Assembly (NCBI RefSeq): GCF_000215085.1
Contig: NC_015589.1
Span: 3,050,120-3,114,119 of the forward strand
Length of the DNA stretch: 64,000 bases
Origin: Desulforamulus ruminis DSM 2154
GTDB taxonomy: Bacteria; Bacillota; Desulfotomaculia; Desulfotomaculales; Desulfotomaculaceae
Direction: 5' to 3'
The position numbers and the translations under genes are program-made. Position 1 is the stretch's first letter, and every line of letters begins with the position of its first letter. Shown here in pieces: positions 1 through 7,653 of this stretch. A model generated the notes under the pieces. It saw nothing but the letters and a program-made list of their open reading frames with translations. It was not told where the DNA came from and made no database searches.

Positions 1-308
1 GAATGCTGGTGAAATCCTGCCGCAGCCTCAAGGGTCCGCCAGTCCGGGGTAATGGCAGGAACCACTACTCGGTCCCCTGGGATAAAATCTTTTACTTCAC
101 TGCCTACTTCCACCACTTCACCAACGGCTTCATGGCCTAGAATCATATTGTATCTTTCCCCGATGGCACCTTCAAAAACCGTGTGAATATCCGACGTACA
201 AGGAGCAATAGCTAAAGGACGGCAAATTGCATCATAGGGGCCGGCCACCGGTTTAGCAGTCTCTATCCACCCCACCTCACCGATACGAAGCATCGCAAAA
301 CCCTTCAT
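1..308 (-). CDS. adh: NADP-dependent secondary alcohol (isopropanol) dehydrogenase, N-terminal part only
   Basis: Zinc-type medium-chain alcohol dehydrogenase that interconverts secondary alcohols and ketones with NADP(H). The frame opens at ATG 308 with a strong GGAGGT site just upstream and runs off the left edge of the window, so only about 102 N-terminal residues are visible. They begin MKGFAMLRIGEVGWIE and contain the conserved CTSDIHTVFEGAIGER and GHEAVGEVVEVGS stretches, which carry the catalytic zinc ligands Cys and His-Glu. This is very close to what I remember of the Thermoanaerobacter/Clostridium beijerinckii secondary alcohol dehydrogenases. The C-terminal NADP-binding half lies outside. 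The frame is open for about 90 codons upstream of the ATG, but that part resembles nothing and the ribosome site fixes the start. Confidence 0.9.
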   Translation of the reverse strand, partial: MKGFAMLRIGEVGWIETAKPVAGPYDAICRPLAIAPCTSDIHTVFEGAIGERYNMILGHEAVGEVVEVGSEVKDFIPGDRVVVPAITPDWRTLEAAAGFHQH

Positions 309-775
309 TAAAGCACCTCCAAATATTTTATAATCTAGTTTCATGAGACTTAAACCAGCTATACCCGTGTACCACCCCCGTTCTAATGCTCTTAGCGCAA
401 TTTGATGAAGGCTTATGCTCCTGCTGTCCAACACATCATTGACAATGACCTTGGGTATGTCCTTAGAACCAACGTGAAAAATGTCTTCTTGTCTGTACCG
501 GCAATATTTACTTAATTTTCCAACTGTTATAATAATTATCCCATAGTATCCCGCTCCTGTCGCCCTGCTACCGGGTTGTTCTCCGGTCTACGAACAGATG
601 GTTCTTGGCCCGTCAAAAACTATAAAATTACATGGCAACAAATAACCCTAACAGATGGTTTTCTCCTGTATGCTGTATACAATGAGTACCACCTGATCGG
701 GTAGTTAAATAAAAAACCCAGAATATCGTATATCCTGAGTATTCATTAAAAATATTCAATTGGATTCCTTTAGCA
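309..775. other. intergenic region between adh and the response regulator gene
   Basis: About 470 bp without a recognisable gene. It holds the ribosome-binding site and presumably the promoter of adh (minus strand). At its far end is the terminator of the response-regulator operon. No sigma-54 type -24/-12 promoter was found. Confidence 0.5.
708..739 (-). terminator. rho-independent terminator after the two-component operon
   Basis: On the minus strand a 10-bp stem (CTCAGGATAT, loop ACG, ATATTCTGGG, with two G-T pairs) is followed directly by TTTTTTATTT. It lies about 35 bp past the stop of the response regulator and separates this operon from adh. Confidence 0.7.
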
Positions 776-1417
776 CTATATAATCCCCTTCTCTAACAGC
801 TTTGCCACCAGGACAATGCGGTTATGAACCTCCATTTTCCGCATGATATTTTGTATGTGAAACTTAATGGTGTTCTCACTGAGATATAACTGTTCGGCAA
901 TTTCCCGGTTGGTTAAACCCTTGGCCACAAACCGGGCAATGGCGATTTGCTGCTCCGTTAAAGGAGAAGGAGTTTCATGCTGGTTTGGTACATCCTTTAG
1001 CTTGTTTACGATACAGGCAGCAACCTGTGAATCAATGACGGTTTCCCCCCGAACCACCGCCCTTATGGCCCTTTGCAAGGCAAAAATCTCCACGTTTTTA
1101 ATAAGGAACCCTTTCGCCCCTGCCATCATGGCTTGGACGATATAATCCTCCTGCTCGGCGTAGGCCGTTAAAATGATGGTTTTGATCTCCGGATATAGCT
1201 TAGTAAGGGTTCTGCAAATTTCAATCCCTCTTTCCTCGGGCATACGTTCATCAAGCAGGATTACGTTGGGTTGTTTGGTTCTTATTAACTCCAATAATTC
1301 CTTGCCTCCCGAGGCCTCCCCTATCACATCAAAGTCAGGCTCCCTTTGCAAGGTTAATTTAAGACCTTCTCGAACGATTTCGTGGTCGTCCACAATAATA
1401 ATGGAAATTGCTTTCAT
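776..1417 (-). CDS. NarL/LuxR-family response regulator
   Basis: A 213-residue DNA-binding response regulator. Residues 1-120 form the receiver domain: acidic pocket D10-D11, phospho-acceptor Asp56 in NVILLDERMP, Thr84 and Lys107. Residues about 150-210 form a LuxR-type helix-turn-helix containing LTNREIAEQLYLSENTIKFH. The start ATG has a GAAGGAG site. It lies 1 bp after the sensor kinase gene, so the two are co-transcribed and probably form one phosphorelay. Targets are not shown by the sequence; the neighbouring alcohol dehydrogenase genes are the obvious candidates (inference). Confidence 0.93.
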   Translation of the reverse strand: MKAISIIIVDDHEIVREGLKLTLQREPDFDVIGEASGGKELLELIRTKQPNVILLDERMPEERGIEICRTLTKLYPEIKTIILTAYAEQEDYIVQAMMAGAKGFLIKNVEIFALQRAIRAVVRGETVIDSQVAACIVNKLKDVPNQHETPSPLTEQQIAIARFVAKGLTNREIAEQLYLSENTIKFHIQNIMRKMEVHNRIVLVAKLLEKGII

Positions 1418-1418
1418 C

Positions 1419-3413
1419 TCAGTCAGCTCCTTCTACTGGGATTACAGCAAAAATTTCTGTCCCTTTAGGATCTAACTTTCGTATTTTTAAAGTTCCATTA
1501 ATGAATTCGGTGCGCTGCATCATATTTTTTAAACCAAATTTATTTTTTCCCTGCAGCGTCTCCATGAAGTTTTTGGAGATACCAACGCCATTGTCCATAA
1601 CAGCGATCTCGATTCTTCGATCCTTATAGGACAAATATATTTTAATTTCCGTAGCGGAGGCATGTCTTAAAGCATTGACCAATGCCTCTTGAACGATACG
1701 AAAAGCAATATTTCTAACTACGCCGGGAAGTTGAGGCATGGTCCCGGAGGTTTGCACATAAATTCTTACGGACCCGGCCTGATTTAAGTCACGGACTAAG
1801 CTTTCAATACTTTCCTGCAGACTGTAGGATGCCTCCATAGAAGCAAATTCGCCTACCACTTTACGAATCTCTTTAACCGCCTTGTGTACTAAGTCCTCTA
1901 AAAACTTAAGCTTTGCATATACCGGTGATTCAGACGAAAGTTCATTGAAACACCATTCAAAATGTAAGCCGATGGCAAAAAGTATTTGCAGTACGTTATC
2001 ATGCAAATCCCCTGCGATCCTGCTCCTTTCCAGCGAAATGGCCTGCTCTTCCCGCGCCCGGAAAAGAATATTGTACATATTTTTGAGTTCCTGGTTTTTT
2101 TGCTCCAACTGTTCCTTTTGCCTACAGGCAACCCGGTAATGGGATTCGGCCTTATCCTTGAGCTTCATCATGTCTTCAAACAATTTGGCATTTTCTAAGG
2201 CGATGGCGGTTTGATTGCCAAGTATTTGCAGAATCGACTGGCATACGTCATCCCCTTGATACTTAGAGAAAAACAGTATCAACCAGCCCAATATTTTCTT
2301 CCGAATCATCATGGGAAAAATGATAATGTCCTCAAAGCCATACCGCCGGTTTAAAAAAGCAAGGTTTGGCTGGCTTTTGACAGCCAGGTGGCGCATGCCA
2401 TAGGGATGAGAAAAATCAAGCACCGCCCGCTTGGCTAACATATTGGAAAAAAATGAATCCAATATTTCTTTTTCCTCACAGGATTCAGGTATATGAATGC
2501 TGATAAACTCTTCTGAATGGGCCATCATCATGGCATACTTGGCATCGGTTATTTGCATCAGGGTTTGACCGATGGCCAAAAGAAGCGGTTCAACCCCCTT
2601 ATTCAGCACAGCTAAGTTATCGGACATGCCTTTGAGGGATAATAGAGCGGTTTTGAGCCGCAAGCTTTCTTTTTCCAGCGTCTCAACCAAAGCACGATTT
2701 TCAATGGCCACAGCCACCGGACCGGCGATTCCCACACATAACTCCACCTCCTCCCGGGTAAAGGGATGCCCCAAATCCTCCCTCTTAATCACCAGAATTC
2801 CACTGATATTCCCCCTTGACATAAGGGGTACCGCCAGCAAGTGACCCTTATCATCGGAGGTTTCCGGAAGCCGCACCGGTGCTTTACGCGAAGCTAAACG
2901 GCTCCATAGTTCTTCCATGCTTTCTTCGGTGAACAGGAAATTCTGCCTTGGCGATTCGGAAATCAGTGTTTCAAAGATGACTTTACTGCCCTTTTGAACC
3001 CCCAGCAGGTGGCAATTAACCGGTCCTAAAATTTGCGTTAGCAAACGATTGGTCTTCTTTAAGATTTGTTCAAAGGGCAGGATATTGCTTACCGCTCTGG
3101 ATACTTCCAAAATGGCTAATGTCTGATCTGCCTTTTTTTTCAGAAGTTCATAGAGTTCTTCGATCTCCTTCTGGGATTGCGTAAGATTAATGTTGCATTT
3201 TTGCATTTGGGCAAAACTTTTTTTCAACTCACTATAATAGGTTTTGCTCGAATTCTTTACGCCGCTAAGCCTTTCCAAGGCAGACTTTTTTTCAAGTACC
3301 TCCTTAGGGTATCGCTTAGCCTCCGGGGGATGCAGCCGTTCTATCATACCCAGGGCTTGATTTTTGCCCGCGAGGGATTGCCGGTTATTCATTGTCCTTA
3401 GCCTGTGGGCCAT
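1419..3413 (-). CDS. soluble GAF-domain sensor histidine kinase (NarX/DegS-type catalytic part)
   Basis: About 664 residues, partner of the response regulator immediately downstream. No membrane segment is visible, so it should sense a cytoplasmic signal. Order of parts (numbering from a GTG three codons upstream): coiled coil (about 65-105), first GAF domain (about 105-245), second GAF domain (about 275-415), coiled coil (about 420-460), HisKA_3 dimerisation region with the phospho-acceptor His in AGDLHDNVLQI (His474), then an HATPase domain with VQEALVNALRHA and DNGVGI boxes. The gene overlaps the end of the iron alcohol dehydrogenase gene. The start could be GTG 3422, ATG 3413 or ATG 3392; I chose 3413 because AAGGTGAGG is best spaced for it. 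The ligand is unknown. The translational overlap with an alcohol dehydrogenase suggests control of alcohol or aldehyde metabolism (inference). Confidence 0.9.
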   Translation of the reverse strand: MAHRLRTMNNRQSLAGKNQALGMIERLHPPEAKRYPKEVLEKKSALERLSGVKNSSKTYYSELKKSFAQMQKCNINLTQSQKEIEELYELLKKKADQTLAILEVSRAVSNILPFEQILKKTNRLLTQILGPVNCHLLGVQKGSKVIFETLISESPRQNFLFTEESMEELWSRLASRKAPVRLPETSDDKGHLLAVPLMSRGNISGILVIKREDLGHPFTREEVELCVGIAGPVAVAIENRALVETLEKESLRLKTALLSLKGMSDNLAVLNKGVEPLLLAIGQTLMQITDAKYAMMMAHSEEFISIHIPESCEEKEILDSFFSNMLAKRAVLDFSHPYGMRHLAVKSQPNLAFLNRRYGFEDIIIFPMMIRKKILGWLILFFSKYQGDDVCQSILQILGNQTAIALENAKLFEDMMKLKDKAESHYRVACRQKEQLEQKNQELKNMYNILFRAREEQAISLERSRIAGDLHDNVLQILFAIGLHFEWCFNELSSESPVYAKLKFLEDLVHKAVKEIRKVVGEFASMEASYSLQESIESLVRDLNQAGSVRIYVQTSGTMPQLPGVVRNIAFRIVQEALVNALRHASATEIKIYLSYKDRRIEIAVMDNGVGISKNFMETLQGKNKFGLKNMMQRTEFINGTLKIRKLDPKGTEIFAVIPVEGAD

Positions 3414-4599
3414 GAACCTCACCTTCTTTAACGGATGAACGGGAGAACGCCCGGGAGAATATTTCCCTGATGTCTTTTATTCCCGCATCTCTGGGGTTGG
3501 TAATCAAACAGGCGTCTTTCGCCGCATTGGCGCTAAGCAGATTCATGGCTTCTTCGGAATAAAGGCAACCGGCCCTGGTAAAATTTTCGGCGATATCTAC
3601 TTCCCTAGCCAGGGTTCTGACCGCCTCAATGGCCCCTTTCGCCCTTTGGCGAAGGTTCGAGCCGTCTACAGATTGTCCTAATGCCTCCCCGATATCAGCC
3701 AGCCTTTCGATACAGGCGGGGAAATTATACTCCATTACATGAGGCAAAAGGATCGCATTGGCCATACCGTGCGGCAGATTAAACCGTCCCCCTACCTGAT
3801 GGGCCAGGGCATGAACTGCACCAATTAACGCATTGGATGCTGCAATTGCCGCCAGTAAGCTTGCTTTGGCCATGGCATCCTTTGCTTCCAGATTTGTTTT
3901 ACTGGAAACGGATTTTCCTAAATAAGAGGAAATTAATCGAATGGCGGTTAGAGAATAGCTATCTGTAAGAAAATTGGCTGCCAAAGACACATAAGCTTCT
4001 ATGGCATGGGCCAGAACATCCATACCTGTGTTGGCAGTCAATTGCGGGTCTTTGGTGGTTAAAATGAGAGGATCCGTTATGGATATGTCCGGAACCAGCG
4101 ACTTACTTACAATGGTCATTTTTACACTGCGTTGACTGTCCACAATCACCGCGAATTGAGTAATATCGGCTCCCGATCCGGCTGTGCTGGGCACCATGAT
4201 CATCGGGGGCAGCGGATTAGTAATTTTGTCTACCCCTTCGTAGTCATGGATTGTTCCCGGATGCGTGGCCATTACCGCCACGGCTTTGGCAACATCGATG
4301 GGGCTGCCTCCTCCAATGGCTACAATAGCATCGCATTGAGAGTCCAGATAGGCCCGGGTTGCCTGCTCCACTTCAAAATCTTTCGGATTCTCAGTTAATT
4401 CCTGCCAGATTTCAAAATGAATCCCTTCCCTCTTTAAAAATGGCAGCGCGGCCTCAATCCAACCGGCTTTTAAAATACCCGGGTCGGTTACCAGGAAGAC
4501 CTTTTCAGCGCCAACCCGCTGGGCGCAATAGCCCACCTGCTCGATGGACCCTCTGCCAAAAATGATTTCAGGTATCCTAAACTCTTGAATGAATCTCAC
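3385..4599 (-). CDS. iron-containing (group III) alcohol dehydrogenase
   Basis: About 404 residues; NAD(P)-dependent oxidoreductase acting on an alcohol or aldehyde, cytoplasmic. Visible motifs are the nucleotide-binding GGGSPIDVAKA, the MVPSTAGSGAD stretch, and metal ligands in GMDVLAHAIEA (Asp, His) and GAVHALAHQVGGRFNLPHG (His, His, His). The length is normal for the family. The longest frame begins at GTG 4617, which lacks a ribosome site; GTG 4599 is preceded by GGGGGCTGAGG at good spacing and gives the usual family N-terminus (VRFIQEFRIPEIIFG), so I prefer it. The end overlaps the sensor kinase gene, making a three-gene operon with the two-component system. Exact substrate not deducible. 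Confidence 0.92.
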   Translation of the reverse strand: MRFIQEFRIPEIIFGRGSIEQVGYCAQRVGAEKVFLVTDPGILKAGWIEAALPFLKREGIHFEIWQELTENPKDFEVEQATRAYLDSQCDAIVAIGGGSPIDVAKAVAVMATHPGTIHDYEGVDKITNPLPPMIMVPSTAGSGADITQFAVIVDSQRSVKMTIVSKSLVPDISITDPLILTTKDPQLTANTGMDVLAHAIEAYVSLAANFLTDSYSLTAIRLISSYLGKSVSSKTNLEAKDAMAKASLLAAIAASNALIGAVHALAHQVGGRFNLPHGMANAILLPHVMEYNFPACIERLADIGEALGQSVDGSNLRQRAKGAIEAVRTLAREVDIAENFTRAGCLYSEEAMNLLSANAAKDACLITNPRDAGIKDIREIFSRAFSRSSVKEGEVHGPQAKDNE

Positions 4600-4796
4600 C
4601 GCGGCCTCAGCCCCCACTCAAGAAATATTAATATAAGATTCAATAGATTAAATCAAACTTCCTTTATCATTAACTAAATTAATGAAATATTTTTTACTTT
4701 TAGAAAATTATTATTGGGAACTTAATTCTTCTCTTTGTAACACTTCCGCCTTCATTCCATATTATGGAGTATCATATAAAGAAAGGGGATGCACAA

Positions 4797-4928
4797 ATGG
4801 GTTACGGATGTGGCGGCGGCTGCAATGAAGGCTACGGCGGTGGCAACTGGACTTTCATCATCTTTTTGATTCTTATCCTGCTGCTTCTTGGCGGCAGCGG
4901 CGGCGGTTGCGGCTGTTACGACAAGTAA
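4797..4928 (+). CDS. small Gly/Cys-rich single-membrane-segment protein (YjcZ-like)
   Basis: A 43-residue ORF: Gly/Tyr/Cys-rich N-terminus (MGYGCGGGCNEGYGGGN), one hydrophobic segment WTFIIFLILILLLL, then a Gly/Cys-rich tail ending in CGCYDK. The AAAGGGG ribosome site is 8 bp upstream and a clear terminator follows within 10 bp, so this is a real monocistronic gene. The architecture (glycine-rich lead plus one hydrophobic helix) resembles the YjcZ family of short sporulation-associated proteins. Cys residues at both ends are a difference. The assignment is by overall pattern only. A longer reading frame on the other strand over the same bases is rejected. Confidence 0.6.
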   Translation: MGYGCGGGCNEGYGGGNWTFIIFLILILLLLGGSGGGCGCYDK

Positions 4929-4938
4929 ATTTATGAAA

Positions 4939-4969
4939 CAAACCCCCGGAGAAAATATCCGGGGGTTTG
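4939..4969 (+). terminator. rho-independent terminator after the small Gly-rich gene
   Basis: Stem CCCCCGGA / TCCGGGGG with loop GAAAATA, preceded by AAA and followed by TTTG. It begins about 10 bp past the stop codon at 4928. Confidence 0.8.
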
Positions 4970-5023
4970 TGGTTAACATTCCTTTTTTCAGTCTGAAGTA
5001 TTGCCGCGCCAAAATATTACAGC

Positions 5024-5065
5024 GAGAAAGAACCCTCCACTCATCTATGGGGAGGGTTCTTTCTC
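5024..5065 (-). terminator. long perfect hairpin, probable terminator of the DUF2680 gene
   Basis: Perfect 15-bp inverted repeat GAGAAAGAACCCTCC / GGAGGGTTCTTTCTC with a 12-nt loop. The stem itself supplies the pyrimidine-rich tail on both strands, so it can act in either direction. On the minus strand it lies about 40 bp past the DUF2680 stop. Confidence 0.6.
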
Positions 5066-5107
5066 TATGTTAAAGGAGGATCAGAGGAGCTATGCTATTA
5101 ATACCAT

Positions 5108-5665
5108 TTAATTTAAAGCATTCCCGGCCTCCGCCTTATCCTTCATGGTCGGCGCTTGGGGTTTCGGCATTTTTTGACGGAGCTGATCCATGGTAATTCC
5201 CTTTTCAGTTGCAATCTCATCCAGTGTTTTACCTGATTCCATTTCTGCCTTAAGTTCATCCGTCGTCATACCCAGGGCGGCGGCCGCCTCATTCAGAAAA
5301 TTGGTGTTTTGCGTCATATCGCCTTTGCCTTCCCCACCAGGACCGGCGGGTCTACCCATCCCCAAACCAAAACCAAAGCCTTCCTGAGCCAGAATTTTAT
5401 CCGCCTGTTCCTGCGTAATTTTGCCCTGCTCCAACTGCTCCTGAACCATCTGCTCTTTTGTCGCTTCAAGGGCTGCAGTTACTTGATCCTCACCAACTCC
5501 TAAGTTGGCAGCAAACTCGCTTATAAACTCCTTGTAATACTCATCCCTTGACTGATCCGGCGTACCCTGTGCATTTGTATCCGCAAAGGCACTCCCGGCA
5601 ATGGACCCGGCTAAAAGCATCCCACCCAGTGCAAGACCTGTCATTTTTTTACCTAGTTTAAACAT
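5108..5665 (-). CDS. secreted DUF2680 domain protein
   Basis: A 185-residue exported protein. Residues 1-29 are a typical signal peptide (KLGKK, hydrophobic core, cleavage near GSAFA-DT). Residues about 38-95 match the DUF2680 pattern common in clostridia (EYYKEFISEFAANLGV ... QGKITQEQADKIL). After a Gly-rich linker (GFGFGLGMG) comes a second helical repeat at about 120-165 built around NEAAAALGMTTDELKAEM and IATEKGITMDQLRQKM, similar in kind to the first. ATG start with GAGGTG upstream. Function unknown; single-gene unit. The repeated short helices suggest a cell-surface or spore-surface binding role, but the sequence does not prove this. Confidence 0.8.
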   Translation of the reverse strand: MFKLGKKMTGLALGGMLLAGSIAGSAFADTNAQGTPDQSRDEYYKEFISEFAANLGVGEDQVTAALEATKEQMVQEQLEQGKITQEQADKILAQEGFGFGLGMGRPAGPGGEGKGDMTQNTNFLNEAAAALGMTTDELKAEMESGKTLDEIATEKGITMDQLRQKMPKPQAPTMKDKAEAGNALN

Positions 5666-5918
5666 GCTAACACCTCGCTAAATTTTTTTGGCAAATTTAA
5701 CCTCTGTGATTATCTTAATAAAAGGAGCTTAAAGCAGCCTGAACGCCCCCTGAATTTTACCTTAAAACAAAAAATTCCGGAAAACGGCCTTATGAGCCCA
5801 CTACCCCTTCTCAGGAAATGATAGACGACATTGAGAAGCTGCTGTAAATATACAAATAATAAACCCCTTTAATGGAAAGGCTAACCACATAGCCTTAGAG
5901 CTTAAGGAGGTATGAATA

Positions 5919-6077
5919 TTGTCTCATTACTTTTTCAATATCGCTTTTGGCTTTGCCGCTTGAACCGGTGTACTTCTACTTTTGAGGGGCTCAAAAGTTC
6001 ATAAATTAAGAAAAGCACACATTATTCTCGGACTTATTTCTATAATCCTTTTTGTTGTCGGCTTTTTCTACAAGTAG
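5919..6077 (+). pseudogene. small two-helix membrane protein interrupted by an in-frame TGA
   Basis: An AAGGAGG site sits 8 bp before TTG 5919. The frame reads SHYFFNIAFGFAA, then TGA at 5961-5963, then continues as TGVLLLLRGSKVHKLRKAHI and ILGLISIILFVVGFFYK to TAG at 6075-6077. Both halves are hydrophobic and share one frame, giving a 52-codon protein with two membrane helices and a basic loop if the TGA were sense. A single C-to-T change (CGA to TGA) or G-to-A change (TGG to TGA) would explain it. Family not recognised. No hairpin like those after the two formate dehydrogenase TGA codons was noticed here. Confidence 0.45.
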
Positions 6078-6167
6078 ATAAGGAAATGGGAAAAAGTAAG
6101 CGCAAATAGGTTCATTCTTAAGGGCAGCCTCTGATCAAAGAACAGCCGTAATCTTAACCGACACAGG

Positions 6168-6204
6168 AAAAGAGGCATTCAACGGGCCACCGAAGAATGC
6201 CTTC
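6168..6204 (-). terminator. possible terminator of the acidic stalk-domain gene
   Basis: On the minus strand AGGCATTC, a 14-nt loop and GAATGCCT are followed by CTTTTCC. The stem is short and the T tract weak, but it lies about 50 bp past the stop at 6251. Confidence 0.4.
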
Positions 6205-6250
6205 TATCTACGTAGTTTTAAATCTGAAGCGCATGGTTAGTCAAATCTCT

Positions 6251-7312
6251 CTAAACCAGATCCCCATCATCCACATAATAGTCAAAACTTTCTAAGGAAT
6301 CCTGGTTTTCATCGTAGAAGTAAACAGTAACCGTATCAACGCTGACATCCGCATCGTCTTCAAAGGTATCAGCAATATCCTCACAAATATCCGTCACATC
6401 ACTTTCCATGGTACTGCTGCTTAAGTCATCCCACTCCGAGGCCGCGTCATCATCAACAGTCTCTAAAGTTGCGGTAACGGCTTCGTCATCGTCGTCATAG
6501 GAAACATCTGTTATCGTGAAGGTTAGATCACCTACATAAAAATTATCTCCTTCAAGGCTGTCCTCAACATCCTCTACATCTGAATCTGAGCTACCATCCC
6601 TGTAATCATCATCTTCAAAAGTTACCTCCAGGCTGTCGTCCCCGTATTTATTGAATTCTACCAATACATCATCGCTGTCGTTATCAATGATTTCTCCTTC
6701 AACTTCAGTATCATCTGATAATTGATCCTGAATACTGTAAACCACGTCTTCAATATAGTCCTCAATGTCGCTATCATCTAAATCAGCCCACTCATCCTCA
6801 TAGTCATCCAGATTCACTTCAATCGTAACATTAACATCATCTTCATCGCCCTCTAGAGTGATGTCATCAATTTTTACATCTTCCAAATAGTCATAATCGG
6901 ATACCAGATCATCCTCCAAATCACTGAGTTCATTATCATCAGCCTTTAGAGTTTCTATAGTATTATTTAAACTATCAATTTGCAGTTTGAGATTCTGGAT
7001 TTCTGCATCTTTTTGAAGCAATGCATCCGTTGATGTATTCGTATTTCCGGTTATTTTTACTGTTTTGCTTGCCTGAACCCATTCAACACCAAGTCCTAGC
7101 GCCTCTGATACCAACCGGATAGGAACAAAGGTCCTGCCGTCGTAAATAATCGGTTCCTCATTAGCTTGCAGACTAATCGCATTATTATTCACCAAGATCT
7201 GGATATCCTGATCGGTAATGCTGATTTGTTTTGTGGTTTCACTGGCTTCCGCAACGCTCATCATCATTACCATAGACGCTGCCAGTAATAATGTAATCAT
7301 TCTTTTCTTCAT
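6251..7312 (-). CDS. secreted, extremely acidic protein with copper-amine-oxidase-like N-terminal (stalk) domain
   Basis: A 353-residue exported protein. Signal peptide 1-23 (KKRMITLLLAASMVMMMSVAEA). Residues about 30-92 are a CuAO_N1 'stalk' domain (ILVNNNAISLQANEEPIIY ... GRTFVPIRLVSEALGLGVEW), a module common on clostridial surface proteins. Residues about 100-125 form a short coiled coil. From about 125 to the end the chain is dominated by Asp and Glu, including runs such as DDDDE and EDDDYRDGSSDSDVEDVEDS, with strand-like segments (VTVYFYDENQD) in between. ATG start with AAGGAG. The acidic part suggests cation binding or an extended surface protein; function unknown. Single gene with its own terminator. 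Confidence 0.75.
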   Translation of the reverse strand: MKKRMITLLLAASMVMMMSVAEASETTKQISITDQDIQILVNNNAISLQANEEPIIYDGRTFVPIRLVSEALGLGVEWVQASKTVKITGNTNTSTDALLQKDAEIQNLKLQIDSLNNTIETLKADDNELSDLEDDLVSDYDYLEDVKIDDITLEGDEDDVNVTIEVNLDDYEDEWADLDDSDIEDYIEDVVYSIQDQLSDDTEVEGEIIDNDSDDVLVEFNKYGDDSLEVTFEDDDYRDGSSDSDVEDVEDSLEGDNFYVGDLTFTITDVSYDDDDEAVTATLETVDDDAASEWDDLSSSTMESDVTDICEDIADTFEDDADVSVDTVTVYFYDENQDSLESFDYYVDDGDLV

Positions 7313-7653
7313 GAGTTAACTCCTTAAATTATTTTTTATTAAATCCCATATAACCTCGGTCTTTTTAAAGAAAATTCTCCTTTTGTAGGCTAAAAAAGAC
7401 AATATTATTGACCAGAGCAAATCCTTAAAATCATCTTTACTGCCGCCTGCGAGAAGCTTCTACCATAGCTAACTTAACAATAAACCCATATTTATCAATG
7501 TAATTTTTTCTTACTTAAAACATTTGTAAATCCCCCTTTATAATTAATGTTTCAATTGTAGAATTAAAGTTCGGAATAATTATGGAAAAAATATGGTAAA
7601 TTGTAAAACTTTATGTATTTTATATTTTCCCTAACACCCCAGCATTCCTTGGA
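7313..7653. other. AT-rich intergenic region, distal flank of CRISPR array 1
   Basis: About 340 bp of AT-rich sequence between the stalk-domain gene promoter and the degenerate distal end of array 1. No gene or structured RNA was recognised. Confidence 0.5.

Larger units (their letters stand above)
5666..6250. other. gene-poor stretch with a broken small ORF and a possible C-terminal remnant
   Basis: About 585 bp without an intact gene. Besides the interrupted small ORF at 5919-6077, a start-less frame ending in QEMIDDIEKLL at about 5847 (plus strand) looks like the tail of a lost protein. A weak hairpin near 6173-6202 lies past the stop of the acidic stalk-domain gene. Confidence 0.4.

Noticed and set aside
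309-580. Open frame continuing about 90 codons upstream of the adh start
   Set aside because: It contains no recognisable domain and a strong ribosome site stands before ATG 308, so it is a chance opening.
4752-5012. 86-residue minus-strand frame (Ala-rich)
   Set aside because: It is the shadow of the Gly-rich plus-strand gene and its terminator; no ribosome site and improbable poly-Ala composition.
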